Numbered from the stretch's first letter, positions 25,031-34,452 are shown. The stretch: 64,000 nt of DNA from Runella defluvii (GCF_014195535.1 NZ_JACIBY010000021.1:34293-98292); one strand, 5' to 3'. The notes: a model not told the origin generated them from the letters alone. Numbers and translations: made by a program.

Positions 25031-26539
25031 TTAACACTTCTTTGAAATGGCTGCTTTTAAAAGTTTGTCTTCGGTGGCATTTTCGACGGGTGTTTCGAGG
25101 GTCAATGTGCCTTCCGACAACACTAAAACTCGGTCCGAAACCGCAAAAATTTCGGGGAGTTCGGAGGAAACCATCAAAATCCCCAATCCCGACGCCGCCA
25201 ACTGAAGTATCAACTTATAAATCTCGCTTTTGGCGTGTACGTCAATGCCTCGCGTGGGTTCGTCGAGGAGCAAAATTTTGGGATGAGTGGCCAGCCATTT
25301 TCCTAAAATCGCTTTCTGTTGATTGCCGCCGCTCAGGTTTTTGATTAATTGCCCCGACGACGAGGTTTTTATTCCTAATTCTTGGATGTACTTAGTGGCC
25401 AATTCAGTTTCTGCTTGGGTGTTCAGTACGCCATTTTTCTCGACATGGTATGCCAACGACGCCAAACTGATGTTTTGTTTTACATCCATGATGGGCACGA
25501 TGCCGTCTCGTTTTCGGTCTTCGGGTACCAATGCCAATCCTTCTTTTACGGCCTCAACGGGCGAAGTAATTTTCACTTCTTTGCCCTCAATTCGCACCGT
25601 ACCCGTGGTCAGGGAAGGATATAGGCCAAAAAGTGCCTCAAAAAGCTCCGTTCTCCCCGCTCCCATCAAGCCAAAAATACCCAAAATTTCGCCCCGTTTC
25701 AGCGTAAACGATAGGTCGTCGAGCACCAACTCAGGGCGTTTGGTCGAGCGTTTGAGCGAAAAATGTTGGACGCTCAGAAGTTCCTCTTGGGGCACCGACA
25801 ACGCAGGTTTTTGGTGTACAAAAATCTCCCGCCCTACCATTTTTTGAATCAATTGGTCGTGATTCATGCCTGCCATTTCGCCCGAGTCAATCGACTTGCC
25901 ATCGCGCAGCACAATGTAGCGGTCGGCAATCCGAAACAGTTCATCGAGCTTGTGCGAAATGTAGGCAATGGTTTTATTTTCTTGCTTCAACTCATTGATG
26001 ATGTCAAACAACGTCTCCACTTCTTGGTCGGTAATGGCCGAAGTGGGTTCGTCCATGATAATCACTTGAGGGCTGAGCAACAGCGCCTTCGCAATTTCAA
26101 CCAACTGCTGTTGCCCTACTTTCAACTCATTAATTTTTGTTTCAGGAGCAACATTGAGTTTGAGTTTTTGGAGTAACTCGGTGGTCGTTTGGCGCATTTT
26201 TTTCTTATCCAACGTCCCCCAAATCGTCTCAATTTCTTGCCCCAAAAAGATATTTTCCGTGATGCTTAGATACGGAATCAGGTTGAGTTCTTGGTGAATG
26301 ATGGCAATTCCTGCCTCTTGAGCTTCTTTGGTGTTGGCAAAACGGACGGGGCGTCCGTTCCACAGGAGTTGCCCTTCGTAATCTGGATAGACTCCCGAAA
26401 GGATTTTCATCAAGGTGGACTTTCCCGCGCCATTTTCCCCCAAAATAGCATTGACTTTGCCCTCGTGGAGTTCGAGGCACACATTGTCGAGGGCCGTGAC
26501 GCCCGAAAATCGCTTGGTGATGTTTTCGGCAACTAACAT
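25031..26539 (-). CDS. Sugar ABC transporter ATPase (RbsA type, two ABC domains)
   Basis: A 502-residue cytoplasmic ATPase with two ABC modules. The first has Walker A GENGAGKSTL, signature LKVGQQQLVEIAKAL and Walker B VIIMDEPTSAI. The second has the usual degenerate Walker A FGLMGAGRTELFEAL, signature NLSGGNQQKAILGKWL and Walker B ILLLDEPTRGID. This single-chain duplicated ATPase is typical of ribose, xylose and galactose importers. It pairs with the RbsC permease downstream and the DUF2291 and binding-protein genes upstream. Length and motifs are intact, so the importer should work. Confidence 0.94.
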   Translation of the reverse strand: MLVAENITKRFSGVTALDNVCLELHEGKVNAILGENGAGKSTLMKILSGVYPDYEGQLLWNGRPVRFANTKEAQEAGIAIIHQELNLIPYLSITENIFLGQEIETIWGTLDKKKMRQTTTELLQKLKLNVAPETKINELKVGQQQLVEIAKALLLSPQVIIMDEPTSAITDQEVETLFDIINELKQENKTIAYISHKLDELFRIADRYIVLRDGKSIDSGEMAGMNHDQLIQKMVGREIFVHQKPALSVPQEELLSVQHFSLKRSTKRPELVLDDLSFTLKRGEILGIFGLMGAGRTELFEALFGLYPSLTTGTVRIEGKEVKITSPVEAVKEGLALVPEDRKRDGIVPIMDVKQNISLASLAYHVEKNGVLNTQAETELATKYIQELGIKTSSSGQLIKNLSGGNQQKAILGKWLATHPKILLLDEPTRGIDVHAKSEIYKLILQLAASGLGILMVSSELPEIFAVSDRVLVLSEGTLTLETPVENATEDKLLKAAISKKC

Positions 26540-26559
26540 ATAAAACCTATTGCAATAAC

Positions 26560-27198
26560 TTATTTTAACGACGCAGGTACAACCTCGATTTCGGTCAAAT
26601 TCAGGTGCTCTTTATTGAGAGCTATCGCTCCCGCAAACTGCACGGTATCACCTACTTTGGCTTTGGGACGAAACGGAAATACCACCGACGCCCGAATGAG
26701 CTTATTGAGCTCAGACGAGACGTTGTTGATGTCCGCTGTTTTGGTAAATTTCGTAATATCAAACTCTCCCGAGGCATCCCGCAAGGCATTGCCGTAAATA
26801 AACTCCATGGCAAGCGTCAACTGTTGTTTTGGGGTCTGAATCGTCAGGTCATTTTCATTGATTTGGGTAATGGTTCCTTGGCCTTTCACCAAAAAATAAC
26901 GAATGTTCCCAATCGCCGTCGCGTGTGAATACATCTCAAACGCCTTGTTTTTATCGGTCGAAAGCAAGGTTGTCAGTTCGTCAATATCAGGAGCGGTAGC
27001 CAGTTTTGGCGTAAGCTGTTTTTCCAAAAAGGTTTTGGCAAAAGCTGCGGCATCAAACTTCCCCGAAGCCTCCGCTTTTACTTCGTCTAACTTCCTAAAA
27101 TACACCGAATTGTACACCAATAGCAGCACCACAGCACTCCCAATTCCGTACTTGAGCCACGACAGCGTTTTATTGTTCTTTTTTTCCAAAAGCGGCAT
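26560..27198 (-). CDS. DUF2291 family protein
   Basis: A 212-residue protein with one N-terminal transmembrane helix (about residues 17-30) and a periplasmic domain. It matches the DUF2291 pattern: FDAAAFAKTFLEKQLTPKL early on and KVGDTVQFAGAIAL near the end. Members usually sit between sugar-binding-protein and RbsA-type ATPase genes, as here, and are thought to be accessory parts of such importers; the function is not established. The start overlaps the end of the binding-protein gene by 29 bp and the ATPase gene begins 20 bp after its stop, so it belongs to the same transcript. Confidence 0.8.
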   Translation of the reverse strand: MPLLEKKNNKTLSWLKYGIGSAVVLLLVYNSVYFRKLDEVKAEASGKFDAAAFAKTFLEKQLTPKLATAPDIDELTTLLSTDKNKAFEMYSHATAIGNIRYFLVKGQGTITQINENDLTIQTPKQQLTLAMEFIYGNALRDASGEFDITKFTKTADINNVSSELNKLIRASVVFPFRPKAKVGDTVQFAGAIALNKEHLNLTEIEVVPASLK

Positions 27199-28108
27199 AG
27201 TTTTCGATGTTCTTTTTGGTGACTAATTCCACTGCTACGGGTAGTTTTTGGGCAAATTCGCGTTTGCCTTTTAAATATTCGTCGGCATAAATGGCAGCCG
27301 TTTGCGCCATTACTTTCGGGAACTGCATCCCCGTCGCCACAATTTTTCCGTCCTTAATGGCCGAAACCACGTCATCGGCACCGTCAAAGCCAAATACTTT
27401 TACTTTGCTGGCTTTTCCCGCTGCCGCAAGGGCTTGGTAGGCTCCCATCGCCATGGCGTCGTTGCCACAAAAAACGGCGTCGATGTTGGGATTAGCCTGC
27501 AAAATCGACTCCATGACGTCCATGGCTTTATTTCGGTCAAAATCAGCACTTTGCTGCGCCACCATTTTGAGACTTGGGTAATTATCCACCACACTGTGAA
27601 ACCCTTGCGAACGCGCCCAAGTGTTATTATCACCCACCAGTCCAAGCAGCTCGACGTACGTTCCTTTTTTATTGGTTTGTTGCACAAAAAGCTTGGCCAA
27701 TTCTACACAACCCGAATAGCTATCCGACAAAATTTGCGAGGTGGCGGCATCGGTGGCGTTGATTTCGCGATCCATACAAAACACGGGAACGCCCGCGGCT
27801 TTGGCTTTTCGCACATTTACGACCGAGCCTTCGGCATCTGTAGGGTTAAACAAAACAGCACTGTACCCCGACACCAACGCATTTTCAAAGTGGTCAGATT
27901 CTAACGCCGTGTTGTTTTGAGAATCAAAAATTTTGGTTTCGTAGCCCAATTCTTTGGCTTTGGCGGCGGCATTATCGGCCAAAAACACAAACCAAGGGTT
28001 GTTGAGGGTCGAAATGATAATCGCCATCTTTTTCGGGGCGTTTGAGTCTTTTTTCTCTGCACAACCCACAAGTAGCAGAAAGAGAAAAAAGCCCCCTAAT
28101 CGAAGCAT
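27170..28108 (-). CDS. Sugar ABC transporter substrate-binding lipoprotein (RbsB type)
   Basis: A 312-residue periplasmic binding protein anchored as a lipoprotein. The ATG at 28108 was chosen because it opens directly on a signal peptide, MLRLGGFFLFLLLVGC, whereas the longer frame adds 36 charged residues. The type I fold begins with MAIIISTLNNPWFVFLADNA, then GYSAVLFNPTDAEG, PVFCMDREI, YVELLGLVGDNNTWARSQGF and AVFCGNDAMAMGAYQAL, all landmarks of ribose-family binding proteins. D-apiose-binding proteins known from other bacteria belong to this family. It is followed by DUF2291, ATPase and permease genes. Confidence 0.92.
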   Translation of the reverse strand: MLRLGGFFLFLLLVGCAEKKDSNAPKKMAIIISTLNNPWFVFLADNAAAKAKELGYETKIFDSQNNTALESDHFENALVSGYSAVLFNPTDAEGSVVNVRKAKAAGVPVFCMDREINATDAATSQILSDSYSGCVELAKLFVQQTNKKGTYVELLGLVGDNNTWARSQGFHSVVDNYPSLKMVAQQSADFDRNKAMDVMESILQANPNIDAVFCGNDAMAMGAYQALAAAGKASKVKVFGFDGADDVVSAIKDGKIVATGMQFPKVMAQTAAIYADEYLKGKREFAQKLPVAVELVTKKNIENYAAFGKKEQ

Positions 28109-28227
28109 AAGCCATGCTGCACTTTTTTCGGACACAGAGTTGCGCGGAGTTTGGCACGGAGTCACACCGAGGCTTGTTTGCTGATTAGCGTTCCTTAATT
28201 GTCTTTGGTGAAACATATCATCATTTT

Positions 28228-29625
28228 TTAAGGAAAAACAGTTACAATTACCCGTTGATAACGCGTCAGGGCAGGCGTACCATTATCGGTGACAGCCAAC
28301 ACAATATGGATGGTTTCGGGTTGGGTCACTTTGGGAGCGACAAACGATGTCTCCGCTTTCTTGCGGGCGGCGAGTTGAATTCCGTTTTTGTTTCCGTACG
28401 TACCTGGCTCGGCATAATACATCCAATCGTAACGCAGGCTGTTGCCATCAGGGTCGGTACTGCCTTGGGCGCTCAATTGTACTTTTTCGCCGCTTTTTGC
28501 TTTGAGCAAGTTGGCATGGCCCAATTTCGCCACGGGCGGGTGATTTGCTTCCTTGTAAGGCTTTACGCACCAGTCCATACGGGCCGCAAAATCGTACTGA
28601 TACGCCTCGCGCCAGCGCCAAATCGTGGCCTGATTTCCTGTATGATAAACGCTATCAGCGCCCAAGACTTCGTCCACGGCATCGGCCCACATCGGACGGG
28701 TTTCGGGTTCGTAAAACCATTTTTGGGTACGTGGGGTGTACAATTCATAACGCCCGCCCCAGTTGCCCCAATTGGGATGCTCGGGGTCGCTTAGGCCGTT
28801 TTCCATTAAGTATAAAAACGTAGGGGTATCGCCTTCCATCAAAAACTTCACGGCAGGATATTCTTCGCCCAGCGGCCCGTGGTTTTTGCGGATGTTTTGC
28901 TCCAGCCAAGGATTATCAACAATGCTAAAGTTACCACCAGAAAATCGTCCATGAAACTTATCGCCGCTGATGCCCGTCCACGTAGAATAATGGTACGCGC
29001 CGTTGGCATGAAACCCTGGACTTGCGATGTAAAACAACTGTGGGAAATTTTTGCGAATCCACGGTCCCGTGTCGTCTTGGTCGGAAATGGTATAAACCCG
29101 AAGTTTGGCCACAAACTTGGCCACTTCGTCGGGCGTACGGGTCATTTTTACTTTCCAAAGGGCTTGCGCGAGGCAATTGGCGCCACCCCAAACGGGTATC
29201 CACAGCGGGCGTGGGTCGGCTTTATCAGCCTGGCGAATAATCCATTCGGAGCCTTCCGAATCTTTTCCTTCGCCAATGGCTTCCATACCAAATTTAGGAA
29301 GTCCTGATTTGATACTACTCAACAAATAGCTGGTTTCGGGAAACCCTTTTTCGTGCAAAAGCAGGTTACTCCGCACTTTGTCGTAGGCATTGACAATCTT
29401 CCGAATGCTTTCAGGGGCGACACGCTCGCGCTGGTGAACGGAGGTCGTGGCAACGATGCCCTCAATGTCCCATTGGTTGGAATAAACCAAAAACCGCACC
29501 ATCGACTCGGTATCGTCGGGTTCGTTTTCGATGTCGGTCAGCACCAATACACGCCTTTTTTCAGGTGATTGGGCGTAGAGTTCCAGGGTAAGCGACAGGG
29601 TTAGAAATAACAAAAGGCGTTTCAT
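28228..29625 (-). CDS. Secreted DUF1593 (Sde182-type, nucleoside-hydrolase-like) protein
   Basis: A 465-residue exported protein with signal peptide ending ELYAQ (about residue 19). The N-terminal two thirds have a nucleoside-hydrolase-like fold: [20 protein letters not shown] gives the Asp cluster that binds calcium in such hydrolases, and [15 protein letters not shown] and [12 protein letters not shown] follow. The C-terminal 90 residues ([13 protein letters not shown] to the end) form an Ig/PKD-like domain with [13 protein letters not shown]. Family members include a cellulose-associated Saccharophagus protein; the reaction is unknown. It shares a 4-bp ATGA overlap with the transketolase C-subunit gene upstream, so it is part of the sugar operon and may release the sugar taken up by the importer. 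Confidence 0.82.
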   Translation of the reverse strand: MKRLLLFLTLSLTLELYAQSPEKRRVLVLTDIENEPDDTESMVRFLVYSNQWDIEGIVATTSVHQRERVAPESIRKIVNAYDKVRSNLLLHEKGFPETSYLLSSIKSGLPKFGMEAIGEGKDSEGSEWIIRQADKADPRPLWIPVWGGANCLAQALWKVKMTRTPDEVAKFVAKLRVYTISDQDDTGPWIRKNFPQLFYIASPGFHANGAYHYSTWTGISGDKFHGRFSGGNFSIVDNPWLEQNIRKNHGPLGEEYPAVKFLMEGDTPTFLYLMENGLSDPEHPNWGNWGGRYELYTPRTQKWFYEPETRPMWADAVDEVLGADSVYHTGNQATIWRWREAYQYDFAARMDWCVKPYKEANHPPVAKLGHANLLKAKSGEKVQLSAQGSTDPDGNSLRYDWMYYAEPGTYGNKNGIQLAARKKAETSFVAPKVTQPETIHIVLAVTDNGTPALTRYQRVIVTVFP

Positions 29626-30602
29626 GTCAAGGTGTTTAGGAGTGTTTTTACTCGTGAGGTAATCCCACTTTCCGAAATTCCGTAATGATTCAAAATTTCC
29701 ACTTGTGAGCCCGTAACGGTGTATTCGTCGGGGATGCCGAGAATATCAAACGGTTTGTGGTAACGATTTTTCAACAACCAAGACGCACACGCTTCGCCCA
29801 AGCCTCCGTTCACGCTATGTTCTTCTACGGTCAGGATGGCTTTGCATTCAAGAGCAAGTTCGGATAGCAATTTTTCATCCAAAGGCTTGATGGTGTGCAT
29901 ACTTACTACCGTAGCTTCGATGCCATTTTCAGTTGCTAATTTTTGAGCGGCTTGTAGGGCGGGATACACCGTTTCGCCATTGGCAATAATGGCCACGTCG
30001 CTCCCCCGTCGAATCACGCGTCCTTTGCCGATTTGGAAAGTTGTTTCGCCCGTTTCGTCCAACAAAGGCATGGGTTTCTTGCCAAAACGCAGGTAATACG
30101 GCTGCTCCGATGCGGCTACTTGCTGTACTGCCTGAGTGGTTTCAAAGCTATCGGCAGGGACAACAATCGTCATGTTATGGATGGCACGAAGCACTGCAAA
30201 ATCGTGCAAACTATGGTGCGTTGAACCCAACGCTCCGTAACTCACTCCCGCGCTGATTCCGATGAGTTTTACGGGGTTATTGGAGTAGGCGACGTCGTTT
30301 TTGATTTGTTCCAACGCCCTTGCGGTCAAGAAACAGGCGGGCGACACGGCAAATACTTTCTTCCCCGCCGAAGCTAATCCCGCTGCCATGCCTACCAAGT
30401 TTTGTTCGGCAATGCCTACTTCTACGATTTGCGCGGGGTATTTTTTACCAAACGGCACCAATTTCCCCGACCCACGCGAATCGCTGGTGACGACCACGAT
30501 GTTGCGGTCGGTCGCAGCCAATGCTTGCAGTGTTTCTGAAAACACGTCCTGATTGGCAGCCCCCGTCCCCGCGAGAGGGGCTTGTATTAATTCATTACCC
30601 AT
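29622..30602 (-). CDS. Transketolase-like, C-terminal (pyrimidine-binding) subunit
   Basis: A 326-residue cytoplasmic subunit of a split transketolase. [20 protein letters not shown] carries the Glu that activates thiamine diphosphate; [11 protein letters not shown] and [20 protein letters not shown] are further family landmarks, and the C-terminal transketolase domain ([19 protein letters not shown]) is complete. The first 18 residues ([14 protein letters not shown] region) are unlike other transketolases and are encoded by a GC-rich hairpin sequence at 30558-30582. Together with the N-subunit it should transfer a two-carbon unit. Split transketolases of this sort act on apulose 4-phosphate or sulfofructose in known pathways; the FGGY kinase next door favours the former. 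Confidence 0.88.
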   Translation of the reverse strand: MGNELIQAPLAGTGAANQDVFSETLQALAATDRNIVVVTSDSRGSGKLVPFGKKYPAQIVEVGIAEQNLVGMAAGLASAGKKVFAVSPACFLTARALEQIKNDVAYSNNPVKLIGISAGVSYGALGSTHHSLHDFAVLRAIHNMTIVVPADSFETTQAVQQVAASEQPYYLRFGKKPMPLLDETGETTFQIGKGRVIRRGSDVAIIANGETVYPALQAAQKLATENGIEATVVSMHTIKPLDEKLLSELALECKAILTVEEHSVNGGLGEACASWLLKNRYHKPFDILGIPDEYTVTGSQVEILNHYGISESGITSRVKTLLNTLT

Positions 30603-30704
30603 TTTATTTTAAGTGGCGAGCCACTGTTATCCGTTAATTGTTATTCGTTAAACAGCTGATAAACAACTAATTAATATAGTTCAATTTTAAATCCCCCATT
30701 GGGA

Positions 30705-31583
30705 TCAGGGAGCTGGGCTTAGTTCCTGCATTGCTATTTTATATTGCTCTTCGGAAGGGACGCCGTGGTGCCATTTGAGTTCGTTTTCCATAAAACTCAC
30801 TCCTTTTCCTTTCACCGTATGCGCTATCATCACGCTCGGCTTTCCCTTTTCAAACGGCAAAGCATCAAACGCTTCTTTCAGCGCGACGACATCGTTTCCG
30901 TCCACGTGGCGCACTGCCCAGCCAAAACTCTCAAATTTTTTGTCCAAAGGTTCGGTATTACAGACGTCTTTGGTGGGCCCCGTGATTTGCAAACCGTTCA
31001 AATCCACAATCGCACAGAGGTTGTCCAATTTGTAATGCGCTGCGGTAAGTGCCGCTTCCCAGTTGGAGCCTTCGGGTAGCTCGCCATCGCCCATCAACGT
31101 AAACACCCGATAATCGCGGTTATCCATTTTTGCCGCCAAAGCCACGCCCGCACTCATCGGAAGGCCATGCCCTAATGCTCCCGTATTTTGCTCTACGCCA
31201 TTTACCTTTCGCGTGGGGTGGCCAATGTAGTGCGACTGGTATTTACAAAGCGTTTCAAGGTCCGACTCTGGGAAAAAACCTTTGTCGGCCAGCACCACAA
31301 ACAATGCTTCCACACAGTGCCCTTTGCTCTGAATGTAGCGGTCGCGGTCGGGCGAGGTGAACGTTTCGGGCGAAACATTTAGGACTTCGTTGTACAACAC
31401 ATTCAAAATATCAATACACGACAACGACCCTCCCGTATGCCCCGCCTTGGCTTTGTAGATGTATTTGAGGATGTTACGGCGGTATTCTCTTGATTTTAGT
31501 GATAAGTGATGAGTGATGAGTGATGAGTCATCGGTCAGCAAGGAATTGTGCAGAGTAAGTGTTACGTCTTTTGTAGCTTCCAT
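30705..31583 (-). CDS. Transketolase-like, N-terminal (TPP-binding) subunit
   Basis: A 292-residue cytoplasmic subunit that binds the diphosphate of thiamine diphosphate: MGDGELPEGSNWEAAL with a later LNGLQ gives the GDG-x(n)-N motif, and KAKAGHTGGSLSCIDIL and GHCVEALF are the first-domain landmarks. The first 30 residues include NSLLTDDSSLITHHLSLKS, which is simply the translation of a GATGAGT tandem repeat (31501-31535). The natural start was probably near SREYRRNILKYIY and was extended when repeat DNA and the S23 gene moved in. A 102-bp gap with AT-rich and TTATCCGTTA-type sequence separates it from the C-subunit gene. Confidence 0.88.
   Translation of the reverse strand: MEATKDVTLTLHNSLLTDDSSLITHHLSLKSREYRRNILKYIYKAKAGHTGGSLSCIDILNVLYNEVLNVSPETFTSPDRDRYIQSKGHCVEALFVVLADKGFFPESDLETLCKYQSHYIGHPTRKVNGVEQNTGALGHGLPMSAGVALAAKMDNRDYRVFTLMGDGELPEGSNWEAALTAAHYKLDNLCAIVDLNGLQITGPTKDVCNTEPLDKKFESFGWAVRHVDGNDVVALKEAFDALPFEKGKPSVMIAHTVKGKGVSFMENELKWHHGVPSEEQYKIAMQELSPAP
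31501..31535. repeat. GTGATGA tandem repeat inside the transketolase N-subunit 5' end
   Basis: About four copies of GTGATGA lie in frame within the coding region and give the peptide with SSLITHHLS. Related repeats occupy 31959-32105 on the other side of the S23 gene. Confidence 0.6.
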
Positions 31584-31586
31584 TCT

Positions 31587-31949
31587 TTATTTATCACCTT
31601 TAAGGTTTTTCTTTTTTGTCAAGATTGAGCTTCTAATCATCTTCATCAGCTCTTCGGCGTCCTTATAAAGAGAATCATGTTCAATCAGCGTTATGTAGTC
31701 AGTTCGATGTAAAATTTCTAACCAGTACTGGGTCTCTCCGATCTCTTTTTGAGCAATTCCCAATTTGTGTACAAAATCTACTCCAGATTCCGCATTAACA
31801 GCTTCTCTAACCATTGCCCCAGGGTTTGTCCCACATCTAAGAATTTGCTTACTCAACACATATTCATTCTTTTGCAATGTCAGATATTGATACAACCGTA
31901 CAATTCTAATGGCAAAATCGGTTGATTTCACTCTCAACGGGCTCTCCAT
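31587..31949 (-). CDS. Four-helix-bundle protein (S23, 23S rRNA intervening-sequence family)
   Basis: A 120-residue helical protein. The pattern FAIRIVRLYQYL, SKQILRCGTNPGAMVREA and FVHKLGIAQKEIGETQYWLEIL is that of the four-helix-bundle proteins first found in 23S rRNA intervening sequences and now common as orphan genes in Bacteroidota. Function is unknown; it forms rings in solved homologues. Here it interrupts an otherwise metabolic operon between the isomerase and transketolase genes, 3 bp from the latter. ATGAG-rich repeats flank it on both sides. This suggests a small mobile unit that inserted into the operon. Confidence 0.85.
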   Translation of the reverse strand: MESPLRVKSTDFAIRIVRLYQYLTLQKNEYVLSKQILRCGTNPGAMVREAVNAESGVDFVHKLGIAQKEIGETQYWLEILHRTDYITLIEHDSLYKDAEELMKMIRSSILTKKKNLKGDK

Positions 31950-31958
31950 ATTTTTGTT

Positions 31959-32105
31959 AGTTATGGGTTGTAAGAGATGATTTATAAGTTATAAGAGATG
32001 AGTGATAAGAGATGAGTTGAAAGAGATGAGAGTGTGGGGTGAGGAAGTCCTAAGGAAGTAACTTTCTCATCACTAATCTCTCATAACTCATCACTAAATC
32101 CTCAT
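31959..32105. repeat. Degenerate ATGAG/ATAAG repeat region
   Basis: The gap between the S23 and isomerase genes consists of AGAGATGAGTGATAAGAGATG-like runs, then, after position 32060, the inverse form CTCATCACTAATCTCTCATA. The two blocks are mutually complementary and could form a long imperfect hairpin. No gene is present. Confidence 0.55.
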
Positions 32106-32107
32106 CG

Positions 32108-33508
32108 CTAAATATGCTGATATACCTCCCAACCCATGTAATTCTCCAGCGCTTCTTTTAGAATGTCCGCAGTTTTTGAGGCGTTCATCACGACGTGGTG
32201 TTCAAAACCATTGCGACAAATATATTTCATTAACCCCTGCAAATCAGCAATTTGAGCCACGGCACGGTTTCCAAAGGTCGTCAGCGGGTCGTTGGTTAAA
32301 TCACCTTCACCGATGTACGCTTTGATGATGCCTTTCGGGTCGTCGGTACTGATACGCCCGTAGGTTAGCGGCATGGCAGGCGTACGGCCGTCCAAGGCTC
32401 CGTAGGTATTTTCAACCCCTACCGACGTGCCCAAAATCGGTGCATTACTTATTTGAATATCAGGCAAAAACGATTTCGCCCAGTTGCCACAGTGAAAAAG
32501 CACGCACTTGTTTTCGTCGTCGGCGTAGTTGTTGTTCCAATCCACCAACGCACTCGGCGAGCCCGATGCCAACTGCATGGCGTACATGCTCAACGTACCC
32601 GTTACGTCCACCTCGCACGCACTTGGAAGCATGTTTTCGCTCATGATACTCATGCTTGTGCAGACGTTGCAACCGTAGTTTTGTTGCAAACTCGTCCAGC
32701 ACTGAATGGCAGTGGCGTCGAGGGCATTTTCTTCCATAATTTCTTTCAATACCACGTCTAGTTTCGCAATTTGAAGCATCGCTTCATTCGGCGTTTTTCC
32801 TTTGGGGGCGTAGGCATTGATGGATTCCAAATGTTGTTTTACAACGGCGCTATCGGCCGTCAATTTGTTGGCACGACCAAGAATCTCCGAAAGGTCGAAG
32901 GTCGTTACCGTAATGCCGTTTCGTTGAAGGATTTTTTCGGAATAGCGTACCGTATTAAACGCCCCAGGTCGTGCGCCAATGGCGCCAATACGCACATTTT
33001 TCAACCCTTTCACCACGCGACAAACGGCCACAAAATCCGTCAAATCTTTCTGAAACTCCGCCGAAGACGGTGAGCTAACGTGCTGACTGGTAAGGGTGTA
33101 TTTGATTCCGTATTGGTACAAATTATTGCAAACCGAAATCTTTCCGCACCACGAATCGCGGCGATTGACGACGTTCATCTTGCTCAAATCATCGGGATAT
33201 GCCTGAATCAACACAGGCACGTTCAAATTCGCTAATTTCAGCGTATCAGCCACTCCTTTTTCATCACCGAAGTTGGGTAAAAGCACCAAAATTCCGCTGA
33301 TTTCTTCGCGGTGAGCTTTGAACAAATCGGCACATTTTTGGGCTTCTTTGAACGTCTCGACCCCGCCCAGTTTGGTGTCGTTGCTGTCCAAAAGGATAGG
33401 GGTAAGTTTCAACTTCGCAAAAACATCAATGATTTCGGTTCTTGCCTTTTCTACCAAACTATCTGGAAAAAAATCCCTGTTTCCGATGATGATACCAATA
33501 CTTGCCAT
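32108..33508 (-). CDS. L-fucose/L-arabinose isomerase family protein
   Basis: A 466-residue cytoplasmic protein of the fucose-isomerase-like family. The N-terminal Rossmann-like domains (ILVLLPNFGDEKGVADTL, VLIQAYPDDLSKMN) and ACEVDVTGTLSMYAMQLAS, with the acidic residues that bind the divalent metal in isomerases of this fold, support the call. WNNNYADDENKCVLFHCGNWAKS and a C-terminal FGNRAVAQIADLQGL match too. It would interconvert an aldose and ketose; the sugar is unknown. Being the first enzyme gene after the DeoR regulator, upstream of kinase and transketolase genes, it may supply the ketose, for example apulose from apiose. The known apiose isomerase has a different (xylose-isomerase-like) fold, so this would be a non-orthologous replacement. 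Confidence 0.82.
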   Translation of the reverse strand: MASIGIIIGNRDFFPDSLVEKARTEIIDVFAKLKLTPILLDSNDTKLGGVETFKEAQKCADLFKAHREEISGILVLLPNFGDEKGVADTLKLANLNVPVLIQAYPDDLSKMNVVNRRDSWCGKISVCNNLYQYGIKYTLTSQHVSSPSSAEFQKDLTDFVAVCRVVKGLKNVRIGAIGARPGAFNTVRYSEKILQRNGITVTTFDLSEILGRANKLTADSAVVKQHLESINAYAPKGKTPNEAMLQIAKLDVVLKEIMEENALDATAIQCWTSLQQNYGCNVCTSMSIMSENMLPSACEVDVTGTLSMYAMQLASGSPSALVDWNNNYADDENKCVLFHCGNWAKSFLPDIQISNAPILGTSVGVENTYGALDGRTPAMPLTYGRISTDDPKGIIKAYIGEGDLTNDPLTTFGNRAVAQIADLQGLMKYICRNGFEHHVVMNASKTADILKEALENYMGWEVYQHI

Positions 33509-33537
33509 TTTCTATCAATTCTTTTTAAATGAGGTTT

Positions 33538-33685
33538 GTCAGGGCTAAAGCCCTTCTTAATTATCTTGACCTTCTTTTCCACGCCCTGAAGGGCGTAGTT
33601 AAAGGAGAGTTTATTTCTCTTATAACTCCATGCTTTAGCATGGGGATAACCCGATATTTCTTACAACAAGGGCTTCAGCCCTGAC
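33538..33685. repeat. Composite palindromic element (A-B-B'-A')
   Basis: GTCAGGGCTAAAGCCC (33538-33553) and GGGCTTCAGCCCTGAC (33670-33685) are the outer inverted ends. Inside lie ACGCCCTGAAGGGCGT and CCATGCTTTAGCATGG. The element fills the space between isomerase and DeoR genes. It has the same layout as 41053-41255. Confidence 0.7.
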
Positions 33686-33687
33686 TA

Positions 33688-34452
33688 TTATTTCGCAATA
33701 ATAACTTCAATGTCGTTTTGCTTAAAAAGCTGTAAATGACCATCTTCGATGCCACTGTCGGTTATCAAATAATTAATCAGCGATAACGCTCCAAGGCTCG
33801 CAAACGCACTTTTTCCCACCTTGCTCGAATCGGCGACTAAGTAGGTGGTTTCGGCGGCGTCAATCATTGCTTTTTTTACCACTAAGTCGCTGATACTAGG
33901 GTAGGTAAGTCCCGCTTTGAGCGAAATTCCTGCCGTGGCTAAAAACAATTTTTGGACGTGAATCCCTTTGAAAAAATCGGCGGCTTTCTGACCCGTTAGC
34001 GACAAGGTAGGTGGCTTAAACTCCCCTCCCGTCAGAATCACTTCGATGTTTTGTTCCGCCCCCAGCATCAAGCCAATGTTCATGGCGTTGGTGATAACCG
34101 TCAGGCGGCGGTTTCCTTTTATTTTTTTTGCGATTTCGGTGGTTGTGCTTCCCGAATCCAAAATAATCGTATCGCCGTTGTCGATAAAGTCGAGGCAGGT
34201 GGCCGCAATAATTTCTTTTTTATCCATATTTTCTTGGTGGGCCAACGAAAACGAGCTTACTTGTTCCCGCACACTTTTCAAATACGCCCCTCCGTGTTCG
34301 CGCACCACAATCCCCTCTTTTTCAAGCTTTTCTAAATCTTGCCGAATCGTTACTTCGGTTACTTTGAACAAATGGGCTAAGTCCACTACTTTGGCAGAGC
34401 CGTCTTCGTACAACAGCTCTAATATTTTTTCTCTTCTTTGATTTGGAAGCAT
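33688..34452 (-). CDS. DeoR/GlpR-family transcription regulator
   Basis: A 254-residue DNA-binding protein. MLPNQRREKILELLYEDGSA begins a winged helix with VVDLAHLFKVTEVTIRQDLEKLEKEGIVVREHGGA, the DeoR signature. The C-terminal sensor domain (ILDSGSTTTEIAKKI, LTVITNAMNIGLML, VILTGGEFKPPTLSLTG) has the sugar-phosphate isomerase-like fold that binds a phosphorylated sugar. It is the first gene of the minus-strand arm and lies head-to-head with susC across 518 bp, so it probably controls both arms, repressing until a sugar phosphate made by the pathway's kinases appears. Confidence 0.93.
   Translation of the reverse strand: MLPNQRREKILELLYEDGSAKVVDLAHLFKVTEVTIRQDLEKLEKEGIVVREHGGAYLKSVREQVSSFSLAHQENMDKKEIIAATCLDFIDNGDTIILDSGSTTTEIAKKIKGNRRLTVITNAMNIGLMLGAEQNIEVILTGGEFKPPTLSLTGQKAADFFKGIHVQKLFLATAGISLKAGLTYPSISDLVVKKAMIDAAETTYLVADSSKVGKSAFASLGALSLINYLITDSGIEDGHLQLFKQNDIEVIIAK

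Noticed and set aside
29622..31583. Sulfoquinovose transketolase pathway (SqwGH type)
   Set aside because: That route needs no FGGY kinase, and no sulfoquinovosidase or sulfonate exporter was seen. It is kept only as a weaker alternative.
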